Notes under the pieces: generated by a model | Seen by the model: only the letters and a program-made list of their open reading frames with translations | Told to the model about the DNA's origin: nothing | Databases searched by the model: none | Made by a program: the position numbers and the translations under genes | Source: Istiophorus platypterus | Lineage: Eukaryota; Chordata; Actinopteri; Istiophoriformes; Istiophoridae | Reading direction: 5' to 3' | Assembly (NCBI GenBank): GCA_016859345.1 | Contig: CM029126.1 | Coordinates: 4,602,501 to 4,666,500 of the forward strand | Length of the DNA stretch: 64,000 nt | Part shown: in pieces, positions 32,416 through 49,804 of the stretch | Layout of the letters: every line of letters starts with the position of its first letter | Position numbering within the stretch: position 1 is the stretch's first letter

Positions 32416-34339
32416 TGCGCTACTTTCCACAGCTTTTCCACATTAGCCCCGTTCGTTGCCATTACTGTCAATTAGCTCAACATATGGCTCATGGAACATG
32501 ACTAACGATGGCATGTTATGTAATCCTTATAAAGAGCAGATCGTTGTCAAAAAATTAGTCACGGGGCTTGAGATGGGATCGCCGGCTCCCCGCCTCCCTC
32601 CCGGGGCACTGCCAGTATCTTAGCGCAGAATCTGGGAATACTGGGAAGTCCTGGGGCCCCTGATTGTTTTTAGTCCACGTGAATGCCCGTGATTGAATCG
32701 CTGCGCCGTGAGTCATTCAACCCGTTGGGAGGCGTCACTGTCGCCTGTTTTTCTTATCCCCTTCGCGCAAGAGAGTTGAGATTTATTTGCCAAAGCTGTA
32801 GTTTAATTAAACATGTTTACATTCTAATTCTATCTGATTTAATCTTCCAAGGGCCCGAGAGGCGAAAACAAGTTTCCATGACAGACCGGCTGGAAAATAT
32901 GAATTCAGACAAAAAAAAAAAGGTTTTGCAAGGATACGTTTGATTTTGTACTCGATTGTGTGTATTCATGCATCCGTCCCTGCAGCCCGATGATTTGTTT
33001 GTGCGTGGGTCAGTGCCTCTGGTCGGCCGACGGCCCCCGGGATGTGCTGTACGCCATGGGAACCGGGCGTTGCGCTCCCTTGTCAGAAATTCTCTCTGAG
33101 CAGGGTGAAAAAAAAGGGAGGAGGTGGGGGGGGACTTTCTTGTCTTGTCAAATTGAAGAATGGCTCTCATTTTTCAGGGTTGATAACGCGCCTTCAGGAA
33201 AATTCTTTATAAATCACAAGGCGTCGCCTCTCGGCGGGGCCGAGCCAGATGGCTTTGTGTGATGGCCGAGTTCCGCCCTCGACTCCCTTTCCTGTCAGAA
33301 CGACTCCCTGTCCTGTCTTTGGTGTCGTCTGGACCTGCGTGATAACGACATCCCGACCGAGGCGGTTTCCCAACGCTTAGGACGATCATGGTATTGCCCT
33401 TTTCTGAGATCCTGAAGATCAATTTGGCTCTGGATCGCACGGAGATCACCGTTGCTTCTCCTCAAAGCGAGTATTTGGTCAAAGGACAGCGTAACCCCAA
33501 TTTAGAACGAAAACAACAAGTTTATGAGGCTCGTACACATTTTTATTGGGCCTACAAACTGAGTATAATGGAGGCGTACTGCATTTAACAAGAAAAGTCA
33601 AATTCAAAGGCATTTTCTCATAGTTCTGGCTCCCTTAGCTCATAATTAATACTTCCCCTGATATGTCAGCATTCTGAGCACTTTTGTGTCATAATTTATG
33701 AAATCTGGATCTTAGGGACCAGTTATTGTAATTACGAGAAAATGATCTCATACTTATTGGATGAAGCGGCTTTTCATTACGACAAAAGGATCTTTCGTTT
33801 ATCAGCATTAATTGAAGCCGATGACTACATACCACTTATTTAACTACCAGGACATAGTTTGGGTCCACAACAAAGAGACTCTCTTTTAACGTCCATGTTT
33901 AAGACTGTAGACTGGTCTGTGGGAGTTGGGGCTGGTGGAGCAAAAGTAAAAATGATAATCAGAACAGGTCGTTGGGTTTTCAGAGACTTGTGGGGCAGCC
34001 TGGATGTAGAAAAATAAATCGGACCATTAGTCTTTTAAGCTGCACCACTGGACATCTAAAGCATCAATAGGGCAGCTCCGCTCACAGGTAGAGAGCACTC
34101 CTTCTCCAGAGCTGTCGGTTAACTGCTTGTTCGTATAGTTAGCAATTTTTCTCACAGAACGTTTCCACTAGCACGTTCAATTTGTTTCTTTCTAGTTGCA
34201 AAGCTACCGGGGCGGTGGACAAGGGCTGTGGGCGTGTGATCCCACCGTCCCGTTGTAGGCTAATAACGACGGGTCTGATCCGGCAGACCCAGCTCTCCGT
34301 TTGCCACCTGATCCATCACATGTTTCCTGAGCTTTGGGT
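32416..34339. other. non-coding unique sequence
   Basis: Mostly AT-rich. 33590-33840 is free of simple repeats, with several TAATTA/ATTAAT cores. No gene is recognised. 34200-34339 may be further, unrecognisable sequence of the LINE that follows. Confidence 0.45.
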
Positions 34340-34586
34340 AATGATCGGAAGAATCAGATTGGAGATACCAGCAACTGAAACGAGCACAGAGCAGAATCAG
34401 TGCCCCTTCAGGGGGTGGTTGTTGTATTTTGGACATCCGATTAGGAATGTCACCCCAGAACACACTGGAAGGGTATTATTCAGTCTGGCCCTGGGAGACC
34501 CAAGAAGGACTAGGCCCGGTAGAAGGGCCTGCTACCGTGATCAAGTCCAAGGTGAACGACAGTAAAAGGATGGATGGATGGATGGA
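34340..34586 (+). mobile_element. decayed 3' end of a GATG-tailed non-LTR retrotransposon (Rex3-like, plus strand)
   Basis: Block order and wording follow the 3' end of a LINE found in many copies in teleosts. It starts with 'gagctttgggtaatgatcgg' and 'aagaatcagattggagatac', continues with 'ggacatccgattagg', 'cagaacacactggaaggg' and 'tctggccctgggagacccaa', and ends in (GGAT)n at 34568-34585, where such elements usually terminate. Internal deletions and frameshifts are obvious, so it encodes nothing. The tail gives plus-strand orientation. The label Rex3/RTE is from memory of the GATG tail; another LINE clade with a similar tail is possible. Confidence 0.65.
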
Positions 34587-36129
34587 CAATGCTGAAAAAT
34601 TATATCATCACTTGGAACAGATTGAGGCAGAGGAACTCAGTGACAACCGGAGATTTTTGAGATTTCCTTGTCATGTTTCTGCCTTTCTGATGAATGTCAG
34701 ACTTACACTCTCTCTGCTTTTAGCTCTGTTTTGGTCCCCACCTACTCAACCAGCTTGATCTGTCTGTCGTTTGGACAGGGAGCACGCTACAGGTTCATCA
34801 GAGCTTCTAAGCTGAAAACAGCTGGGTGCCGGAGCCAGAATAAGGTTTGACGAGAGTCCTGTGGTGGAACTGTACATCAAATGTACCAAAACAAAGGGCT
34901 AAAAGGAGCTAAATAGCCAGAGAGTTAGGTGCTAATGCTCTTGGACATCACCCCTGGGATCAGCCGCTTTCTCGGTACACGCTGTCATTCGATGATTGGA
35001 GCTTCAAGCTGTCCAATCCAGCTCATACATGTTTAGCTCATTACGTGAATGGTGCTATCAACCTCTGATCTTAACCGTTGCCCTAAAACGCAGAGTCATT
35101 CGTTTTTAAACATCCAACTTCGACGGCAAAAGCAGTCTATTGAAATCCTGCCACCTCCCATTGACTCCGCCATTACTCAACCTTCAGATAAGGATCACCG
35201 GCTAAGATCACCGGCCAAGATAAACTAAGGTAACGGACGGAGAAGGACATTATTCGGCGGCGTGAATAATTGAAGAGCCCGCTGTCAATTCTCCGGAAAA
35301 AGAGGAGGAAGACTGTGGCGATGGCCGTCCCCATTGACGGCGGCGCGTGTTCCCATTGGCGTCACAGACGCTCGCCCCGCCGCGGTGCTCATGCCGGGGG
35401 AAAGAGGACAGGCGGGGCGTCCATCATCCGTGCAGAAAGGACAGAGGAACCTTTAAGTCAGCAGGATCCATTGTTCAATGAAGGTCAGCGGTAAGGTGGG
35501 AATGAAATAGGGCGACGTCGGAGAGAGTGATTATAGCGCATCACGGCGGGGGCTTCTGATTCGTTGCCACGTAGCTCAACGCGCCCCGAGGGCCCCCGCC
35601 CCCGCCCCCTTCTTAACACGAGGTCGAACTGTTCAGCGCCGGCAGCTCGCGTTCTCCCAGAATCTTGATGTATAGTCGAGTATAGTCGGTGGTGTCTCTG
35701 CTCTGTCAGCCTGCGTTTAGGAAACATATGTTGTGTCTGGAATTCCTCATTGTTTTTGTAAATTTTTATATTTTTTTTAAATTTTGATGTTCATTTTACA
35801 AAGCTCTGTGAAATCAAAGCAAAGAGGACAATTAATTTTTAAATACTGTTTACTCTATGGACATCTGACACACATAAGAACCACCCACCCTTTACAACCC
35901 ACTTTTTTTTTTTTCTTTTTAGCTGTATATGAAATATTTGATCGTAATTTCTTGCTGTGGTTTCCAAGCCACAACTAACACTTACTGCACGTTACAATCA
36001 TAATTTAAGAGGCAATATTAGAAAGACAGAAGCGGAAAATACATTTATAGTTCCTTTTAATATATTTGTAATTGTGTACTCGTGTCTTGATCCAACCACA
36101 TTGCCACTTAAAACTAGTTTTACTGTATA
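34587..36129. other. non-coding sequence; possible repeat relic at 34680-34960
   Basis: 34680-34960 contains 'tagctctgttttggtcccca' and 'aggagctaaatagccagag', motifs reminiscent of another short fish repeat, but I cannot align it firmly. 35280-35440 and 35540-35660 are CpG-rich. No gene is recognised. Confidence 0.4.
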
Positions 36130-36540
36130 TGATTAGAGCTAATGATTTTTTTTTTTTTTTATTAAAGATTAATCTCTCAGCTTTCAGTTTTCTCGTTTAG
36201 TCTATAAAATGTCAGAAACTAGTGAAAATGCCCCTCACAATTACCTGAAGCCCGAAGTGATGTGTGCAAATTGTGTTGTTTTTTGGTTTTTTTTTGAAAT
36301 TCCGACCAACAGTCCAAAGCCCGATTCGACTTACGGTCACAATAAACGAATAAAAGCAGCAAATGCTCGTATTTGAGAACCTGGATTCGGCAAACGTTTG
36401 GCGTCTTTGCCCGAGAAATGACAAGCAGCAGGCATCGTCGGTTACTTTTCGTGCCACCGACCGATCTGATAATCAAGCGAAGGAATCCGTTTCGGAACCT
36501 AAGCCTCGGGCTCGGAGAATTCCGGACAACTAAGTGGGAA
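36130..36540 (+). repeat. diverged fish interspersed repeat ('tctataaaatgtcagaaa' type)
   Basis: The left part 'gtctataaaatgtcagaaac' followed by 'tagtgaaaatgcccctcac' and 'acctgaagcccgaagtgatg', then the 'aaagcagcaaatgctcgtat' and 'ttgagaacctggattcgg' blocks, track in order a repeat common in fish genomes. It usually starts and ends with ATTAATCGATTA. No coding capacity. Boundaries are approximate, and class is not assigned. Confidence 0.5.
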
Positions 36541-37731
36541 AATGTGGCTCCTCTCCTGGTCAGACGCTTGAGGAAGTGTTTCCCGGCTCCGACGGGAGAC
36601 GCTGTGATTTTCGATGATACGATTGATGCAGTCTGAAAATACTTAAGGGCCGGTATTGATGTCTGAGGAACGCATTAAATATTTGCCTCATCACATTTGT
36701 CTGATACCCTCACTCCCTCAGTACTGCTAATCATCTCAGCTGCAGAATCAAGGATTCACTGTTTCCCTCTCCTCATTTATTCATCTTTTATATTTATGTT
36801 CCACAGCATTTTTTTTTCCCCCTCCGTGCTTTCGCTCGTTATTTGATTTGAAATGTCTGCTGCAGGCTGCTCTGCGATTGTGTAGCCGCTGACATTTGTT
36901 TCTGTGCCGTGGTGCGTTCAGAGCTGTGGCAACCTCCAACCTCTTGACACTGATGATCAACAGCCTTTTTATTGAGAGAGAGGCCCGAATCCATGCCATC
37001 CCTCTCATGTATAGTTATTGCTTGACTTCTGGGCTTGGTTTTATATCAGAGCTTGTAAATGTAAAGTTGTTCAGCGGCCAACGCTCACAACGATACCCTG
37101 TCCAAAATCTATCTTTTTTATATGAAACATTAATACCCTGTAGGTTTGGGAAGTTAGTGGCAATAAAAAAAAAGAAGTTGGTACTTTTATACGCTGTGGA
37201 GAACAGTGGTGGTTTTCAGCTTGGATTAATGATGACTGTGTTGGATTTAATCAGTGGCAAATATTTCAAACGGTATCAAAAATAAATTAAAACTTATCAA
37301 ACTATGCCCCTGCCATATAACCCAAATCCTTCCGTCTGTCTCTACGCTCAGAATGTTCCACTCATATTTTCTCCCCAAACACAGCTAAATAGATTCCTCT
37401 GGCCCTAATTCTCAATTTGCAACTTTCCAAAATCAACAATCAAAACCCCCACATTTGGCATCTAACATTAGAAATTACGGCATCGCATTCAGCCGAGCAA
37501 GCTCCGGGGTCCTGGTGTTGCGCACCAGCATGTCTCACTGGGACACTTTATCGATTGAGGCATCAAAAATTCCTGTGAGGTGAAATGTCCATTGGCCAGG
37601 TGCGCCGGGGGAGGAGGTAGCCGGGGTTTGAACTACTCTTTTTTCCATCTTGTCAGTTTTTGAGTTTAAAACAGTGCAGCACCAGGAAATGTCAAAGGAG
37701 GGATTGCTAGCCAAGTATTAGTCAGGACTTG
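36541..37731. other. non-coding AT-rich sequence
   Basis: T9 near 36810 and A9 near 37167. No gene is recognised. Confidence 0.5.
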
Positions 37732-37765
37732 GGAACCTCCTATCAGGGCCCTGATAGGAGGTTCC
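37732..37765. repeat. perfect 34-bp palindrome
   Basis: Seventeen bases (ggaacctcctatcaggg) are followed directly, with no spacer, by their exact reverse complement. Mismatch begins at the 18th pair. It lies about 15 bp beyond the recognisable edge of the L2-like LINE. It could extrude as a cruciform or fold as an RNA hairpin. Confidence 0.97.
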
Positions 37766-37778
37766 TCAAGTGGTGATC

Positions 37779-39175
37779 AGGGGGTTTGCAGATTTTTAAT
37801 TCCACTAGTGCTGGGGCAAGAAGGTGTGACTGCAATTATTTCTGATTTGGAGCCATTCAACTGCAGAAAAATTATTAGACACCCAGTGCCTGATTTCATC
37901 AAGGCAGGACATAATAAACTACACCTCTTCACCAGGCTTTATTGGGACATACAGTTGCGGATCGTCTACATAGAAATGAAAATCAGTATTGCGTCTGTGC
38001 ATGATTTGCCCCAGGGGTAGAATTTAGATAGTGAATGAAAGGGGACCCCGGATAGAACCCTGGGGGACCTCAAAAAGTGGAGAGAGGAGGAGGGATCACC
38101 AAGCATAAGAGAGAAGGACCTGTTGGACAGATCTGAGATACAGAAATGATACGATGACATTTGTGACCTTGTGCAGAGCAGATTGAAATTTTTGGTTATT
38201 GTTGACAAAAGAAATTATTTTTTATGAAGAAAATTAAGATCTTATATAAAAATGTAGCTGAGACGTGGGTCTAAAATCACTTAGAACAGAGGGGTGCAGA
38301 GAGGGCCTCTTTTGAAAGGGGGGGGGGCAAACAATGGCAAAAATGCCAGTAGACAGAGCAGTTAATAAAGGCTGAAATATCTGGACCAACCATCTGAAAT
38401 ACTACTTTTAAGAGACAAGTGAGAATGCAGTCTGATTTTTGAAAGTGCAACAGAGCATTCCAGGGTTGTCAGAGTGTTCACCAAAGCTGAGTTAGTGCCG
38501 AGGACGAGCAGGAGTCAACGCAGAGCCCTGTGAATTCTGTGTGTTGAATGTGCAGCAGAATCTAAAGCATTTCGCTGCAGAACAATGAAGAAATTCTTCA
38601 CATCTCTCCGGGGAGGATTCAGCTGCCTGGCTGGCTAACTGATAAATGGACATCAGATGTTTAAGAGAAGCGAGGGAATCATCCCTCTTCCATATCCGCT
38701 TTGCCTTCCTGCATTGTCTTCTTAAATCCTCAATTCCTCATTTTACCATGGTAGCGAGGAAGATTTCGAATTTCTGCATTCGTCAGGAGATATAGAATCT
38801 GAAGTATTTGTGCCAGAGCCATTAAAAACACCGACAAAGCTCATCTGGAGTGAGGCCCGGTGTTCGTGGGTACTAAAAAAAAATGTGTTTGAGGCATTTG
38901 GAACCTGGCAAATGGGGAACAGAGGGGGTATTTTGGGTGAATACGAGCAGGGGTTTCGGGTTCAGGAGGGAGGGACGATACCTGGAAGTGCACTGCTTTG
39001 CGACCAGAGGCGGCAGAAACAACCAACGTCCCATCCTCCATACGGAAACCGCAGGAGAGCACAAGATAAAGTCCATGTCCCAGGGATGCCTGACACATGG
39101 AGTTAAATCAAAGGAGTCCAAAAGTTTGATTAAATCAGAGGTAAAAGGAGGAAGAAGGGGCAACAAACAGGAATA
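37779..39175 (-). mobile_element. decayed L2-clade LINE fragment (reverse transcriptase region)
   Basis: Reading the minus strand, peptides typical of L2-type ORF2 appear in the correct order. Near 39150-39080 is the endonuclease-side block 'LIKLLDSFDLTPCV'. At about 38730-38620 is the linker 'LRRQCRKAKRIWKRD' followed by SLASLKHLMSIYQ. Near 38140-38085 is 'SNRSFSLMLGDPSSS', then a damaged GVPQGS motif. At 37980-37935 is the catalytic block FYVDDPQLYVPIKP (usual core YADD). Last comes 'NNFLQLNGSKSEIIAV' near 37870. The pieces lie in different frames and are separated by indels, so it is a dead copy. It is 5'- and 3'-truncated, lacking the C-terminal third. Confidence 0.88.
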
Positions 39176-39775
39176 TTAAAATCACAGAACTGGGAACTGA
39201 GAACCTAATGGAGAACCTAATAAATGATATGTAAAAAAAAAAATGAGACCAGTGTCGGGTTAAAAAAAAACAAAAAAACAACCGAGTGAGACTTGAGGAC
39301 GACTGAAGTTATTTCTGTGTTTTACTGCAAGCAACCCCCCCCCCCCAACCCGTCCCTCCCCCGGCTGAATGGAAAATTAAAAATTTCTGGGGGGGACGTG
39401 ACTCAGTGAGCATTTCCATCAGGAGTAATACAAAACTGTGATGAAAAAAAAAAAGGAATCAATATTGGTCAGAGCAGCTATTTTGGTTTGAAAACAAATT
39501 CGCTGTCTGTGAACACCGAACGATATTTTCGATGTTAATAACAAACGTAATCTGATCGCAATTACCCTGCACACTAAAACCTATTTGTTGTTGAAATTTC
39601 GTTGTGTAGGAACGTAACTTTTAAGGAGGCGTCTCTCTCCAGGGACCAGGCTGGAGTCTAGACTCAGGATGCTGGGCAGGGTCTCGTCGGGAGAAAACGT
39701 TTCAGTCGGCTCTGGCTAAAAGCGATGAAATTTAATAAAATTAGAATTTTTCTTTTCCTTTTCCTTCCTTGTTAG
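39176..39775. other. non-coding sequence ending in a pyrimidine tract
   Basis: A runs near 39233 and 39440 and a C12 run near 39336. From 39748 to 39775 a T/C tract ends in TTAG. Confidence 0.45.
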
Positions 39776-39911
39776 GATGCAGATCCAGACCCCGGTTGGT
39801 CCTGAAGGAGTCGAAATTGTCAAAGTAAAGAAACCCAAGCCCGGCAGCAGCTGTAAAATTTTGCATGCACCAGTGCAGACTAGTGGGAAATACTCGGAGC
39901 CTTCAGCTGTA
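39776..39911 (+). other. candidate exon
   Basis: A pyrimidine-rich tract (39746-39770) ends in TTAG at 39772-39775, a usable acceptor. The following 136 nt are open from ATG at 39777: MQIQTPVGPEGVEIVKVK, then KPKPGSSCKILHAPVQTSG. A GTAGGA at 39912 could be a donor. The peptide is not low-complexity and differs in texture from the surrounding CpG-rich frames, but I recognise no family. The frame stays open to 40184 through GC-rich DNA, which weakens the case. Confidence 0.2.
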
Positions 39912-40214
39912 GTAGGAGCCGGACTGGACGGGCCACGCCTCCTCCCCGGGGGCCCTTCCAGATCATGGAGGCCAGGGACCCGAGTTCCCCCTCCTGATTC
40001 GGCTGATCGCACGGGCATGGCGCCATCTGCGCCGTATACGGGCCACCGTGGCTCGGGCGGAGGGGCGAAAGCGCCGGGGAGCCAGAACCGCTTCCCGCCG
40101 GTGGCGGTACGTATTCGACGAATCCGGCGAATCAGGAGCCTCAGGTCGCCCGTTTTTCCCACAGTCAGCAGACTGCGGGAGTGACCGCGGATAATTCATG
40201 CATCTGAATGCAAG
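39912..40214. other. CpG-rich non-coding sequence
   Basis: GC-rich and open on both strands, with two 'cgaatccggcg'-like copies near 40115-40130. No feature is recognised. Confidence 0.45.
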
Positions 40215-40226
40215 CCCCCCCCCCCC

Positions 40227-40269
<43 letters not shown>

Positions 40270-40277
40270 ACGCACAC
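40215..40277. repeat. C15-(CA)n compound microsatellite
   Basis: Fifteen C (40215-40229) run straight into about 16 CA units and a degenerate CA tail. Confidence 0.95.
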
Positions 40278-44439
<4,162 letters not shown>

Positions 44440-44472
44440 CACCCCCCACCACCACCACCACCACCACCACCT
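44440..44472. repeat. (CAC)n microsatellite
   Basis: About nine CAC/ACC units after a C6 run. Confidence 0.93.
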
Positions 44473-46048
<1,576 letters not shown>

Positions 46049-46156
46049 TCTGGTACATCACGGCTCCGGACTAACGTACCCCTCCGCTCAGTGACGTCAC
46101 CGAAGCGAAAACCGTTTGCGTCCACTTGAGTCGCTAAATAATCCCCTCGGTGAGAC

Positions 46157-46160
46157 AACA

Positions 46161-46209
<49 letters not shown>
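46157..46209. repeat. (CA)n microsatellite
   Basis: About 23 CA units after 'acaacacaa'. It is complementary to the GT tract 109 bp upstream. Confidence 0.95.
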
Positions 46210-46211
<2 letters not shown>

Positions 46212-47882
46212 GGAGAACTAACCGGGCCCAGGCCAAACCGTTTCCATCCCAGGGAACGCGGCCCATCGGGTCTCCGGGGCCGGAACTCTAGAGGCTCGGT
46301 GGCTCGGTAACGGGTTGGGCCGGGGTCTCATTCAGCCAGGCCTGCCTAGCTTCTGTTTTTTGGGGGGGGGCTGCCCCTCCCTCTTTCAAGAACTCAGCAA
46401 ATACAGAATCTGTATCATCTTCCATTTACACATAAAAGAGACCAAATGCTTCCTCTTTTTTTTCCTTTTATCCCTTTTCACCTCAGGTCACAGCCCCAGT
46501 GTCAGTTTAACGAGATGGAAGAATTACGGGTAACTCAGCCATAAGTAATGAAATTATCGGAGATGAACTGTGTTTTTGCTACAGTGAATATGCTTTTTCA
46601 TTTTTTCAGTTGCTGTGTTCAATCTTGTGATTGGTCAGTACGGAGGAGGCGGCGGCAGGAGCAGGTGGTCGATGCCCCACCCACACACACACACACACAC
46701 ACTGCCCACCCCAACCCACGTGTCTCGCACTTGACCTCTGTTGATTGGTTGTGTGTTCATGAGCCGCGAGGTCAGGCAACGTGGCGACGACAGCTGGGTC
46801 GTTTGCGTGTGTGTGCTTGCGTGCGTGCGTTTTCCTGCAGAGGACACCCCCCCCCCGCCCTCGGGTTCCCTCTCCTCGGACCGGCGCCGAGCCGGGCGCC
46901 TGGACCCTCGGCGGCGGTTGCGTCGAAGGCTCTGTCGACTGCGCCGCACCTGAGCGGCGTACAGGCCCCTGCAGTCCCTGGGCGAGTGTGTGGTGTGTGT
47001 GTCTGTGTATGTCTGTATTGGAGGGGCAAGCGTGGGCCCGTGTAATTACTGGAGTGAAGTCAAGTGGTATATATCCACGTTGGCCGTGGGCTGTTGGTGG
47101 CAGACGTGTGAACATATTGTTTCTGCCAAATAAATAAGACTGAAGGTTGTGCTCTTGTATTCTGTCGGATATTTTGGGAAAAAGACAATTGCTCATTTTC
47201 TTCTTTGTCATTTCTGTACTTATTCACGAGGAGCTGAATATTATTATGAAGCTACATTTTTTCTTTTCGACGAGGGGGGGGTTATTTTGTGGGGGGCGGG
47301 GTTTCGCCGGTGGGTTCGTTTGTTTTTTGCTTCCCTCAAGTCCTCGTGTTGTCGCAGGGCGTTTGTTCTGGGATCAGTCCTTCATATCACAGTTTAAGTT
47401 ATGAGCAAAGTAGAGCAGGTCTCAGTCGAGACGTTGATAAGGAAACGGGACCCAGATGCCCCGTCGGCCTGGTCTAAGGTCAGTTTGCAGCGTCTTAGCT
47501 GGGTTGTGTGTGTGTGTGTTTGTGTGGGGGGGCTAAAAATGTTATGATAAACTTACTAACATCAGCTACATTAGCATAATCAGATGCTTCCCACTCATCC
47601 TACACTGCATGAATTCTAATAATCTAAAATATTTTACTCTACATTTACACACAGAGTATGGTGATAAAACAAAAATGTTAATTTCCTTTTTTTTTTTTTT
47701 ACTCAAAGTTTTTGGAGTCAAGTTCACATATATTTCTGTGTTAGTAGAGTCTTTTACCAGCACCAGTTTAATGGTGCATAGCAATTTGGTAAATATGTTT
47801 GAAACTAGACAGAAAAACTTAGGAACGACTTCAAACACAATCCCGAGCTGGAGTCGGGGCTTTGATATAAAAAAAAAAAAAA
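46210..47882. other. non-coding sequence with small CA/GT tracts
   Basis: (CA)10 at 46682-46702, C8-C9 near 46848, imperfect GT at 46985-47010, (TG)n-G7 at 47504-47534 and A14 near 47868-47882. The A-rich end touches the LINE fragment that follows. No gene is recognised. Confidence 0.5.
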
Positions 47883-48165
47883 AAGACTCCATCCGTCCAT
47901 TTTATAATTTTTTTTGCTGCTTATCTGGGGTCAGCGAGGCGGCGGTGAGGCGTCCCAGACCCCCCCTCCCCCGGGACCCGAGTCCTTCCCAGGGCCTCGA
48001 CGAGATATGTGCGATCTCTGGGTCCGTCCCGGGAGGGGGGGGCGCCGACTCCGGCCCCCCTGCCTCCTAGGGGGCGTCCCAATCAGATGCACGACCCCCC
48101 CCCCCCCCCCCACACGTCAGGTCTCCGAGTCCTGTCTCTGAGGCTCGTCCCAGCCTCCCTGGCGA
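47883..48165 (-). mobile_element. decayed 3' end of a GATG-tailed LINE (Rex3-like, minus strand)
   Basis: In plus-strand order it reads 'ccatccgtccatttt' (remnant of the CATC tail), then 'gcttatctggggtcagcg', 'gaggcgtcccagacc', 'cgacgagatatgtgcgatct', 'ctgggtccgtcccggg' and 'ggcgtcccaatcagatgc', finishing with 'gtctctgaggctcgtcccag'. This is the reverse complement of the 3' region of the same type of element as at 34340-34586. It carries expanded C and G runs, including C17 at 48095-48111, and many indels, so it has no coding capacity. Family name from memory. Confidence 0.68.
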
Positions 48166-49763
48166 CGCAGTTTAAAAATAAACTCAGCGAAAACCAAACA
48201 TCAAATTAGTTCCTTGCCATTGAGCTGAATAATGCGTCGAAATTCCCGTTGCACTGTGTTAACCCTCAGCCGGATAATGACAACGTCATACGGCGCTTCC
48301 ACTGCACTGCTCGGCATAATGAGGCAATCGTTAGAGGTCAGACAGCGGCAGTCGGAGCCGTCGGGTGGAGCAGGCAGAGGTTAAGTGCCTGGATTGGGGT
48401 TAGGGTCAGGCCGTGGCGACGGCAGGACGGTGCCGCTCTTTTGACCGGATTGGGCCCCCGGCACCAGAAACAGAGAGCTTGGCCTCCGCCGCCACCGGCA
48501 ACACGAAATTAGTCCACACGTTTCCATCGATCCGAGTGGGGAGGGAAACGCCGAAGCGGCTGCCGGTCCCGAGCCCCTCTCCGCCACGCTGCTCCTGAGA
48601 CCCCGCCCCCACCCCCCGTCCCCTGCCCCCCGTCCCCCGTGGTGCGTCTTCCTCATTTTTTCGGCGTCGCCTCAGAAATGTGTGAATGTCGTATTCGTCA
48701 CAGTTTCATCAAGCGGCTCATTAAAGGGAGCAAAAAAAAAAGGAAAGATTCCTGGGTGGATTCATCTGCTGAGAGAGACCATGTGAGACGACTGAAAGCT
48801 CCAGAACAACGACCTTGTGGATCTTGAGTTTCTCTCTCAGGATTCCGACAAGGTCACGGCCGCTGGGTTTCCTCTTCTACACATCGCTATCAGGGGTACG
48901 GTTCTCAAAGGGAACTAGTTTTATCTTTATTATATTCACATTATGATCAAAGCTAAAACAATTAGTCAGTCATTATAAATCTTTGATTTCAGTTATCCTG
49001 AGGATTTGCTGCATTTCTTCTTCACCGAATTCTGTCCCTCTGTCGAATTGCAAGAGACCTCAACATTAATGCTCATTTTATTCAGTGCCGTTTGATTTCT
49101 GTCTCTTTTCATTCAGCTGTTTTCGGATTCCTCGTCCCGCTAATTTGTCTCGAGAGGAAGTTTGCTCGAGCAGTGTCTCCCCAGACGCCCGAGGGGGAGG
49201 AAGGTGTGGGGGGGGAGTCAGCGTCGCACATCGGAGCCTGCAGAGGTGACTTCCTGTCGGCTGCACCGTCGTCCGCAGGGGTAAACGCTGCAGGGATATG
49301 CCCGTGATTTTAAATGAAAAACCCTCAGTTGATTGGGACGTCGGATGTATCGCAATCGGGGCCCTTTCGCACATGTGCAGTTCGCGTACAGCGAGGAACG
49401 GATCTGCCTTTTGTCCTGCCTGAAATCTGGGCCAGAAAAGCCCGAGGGGGCGGGAGAAAAAAAAGAAATCCTTTCGGTTAATCAAAACTTTATCTGTGCA
49501 ACATCCTCCGTTAACTCAGCGGCCCTCATTTATAATTAAACCATCATCATCAGATATTAATAATCCTGAATTAATCAATTTAATGTTTAATTTTTAGCCG
49601 CTAAATATATTGTATCAGCAAATGGAGGCGAGCTGCTTCCCGGGTTCTGCAAACTTAACTTCGTCTTCGAAAATGTTATTAAAAAAAAGAAAAGAAGGAA
49701 AAGCCCGGAAAGGTACACAGCTTTTGGGGGGTTTCTTTGCCCTGAGGGGAAAGGATGTTGAGT
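48166..49763. other. non-coding unique sequence
   Basis: CpG-rich at 48280-48640, A10 near 48731. AT-rich at 48900-49090 and 49500-49620. No gene is recognised. Confidence 0.5.
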
Positions 49764-49804
49764 GGGCGGGGGGCGTGCTGGGGTGGGGGGTGGGGGGTGG
49801 GGGG
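49764..49804 (+). repeat. G-quadruplex-prone G-tract cluster
   Basis: Six or more G runs of 3-6 separated by single T or short loops, including three tandem 'ggggggt' units. It meets the usual four-tract quadruplex pattern several times over. Confidence 0.8.

Noticed and set aside
37600..37650. tRNA-like B box (GGTTTGAACTA) followed by a T run
   Set aside because: No A box at proper spacing and no acceptor-stem pairing; a single motif match only.
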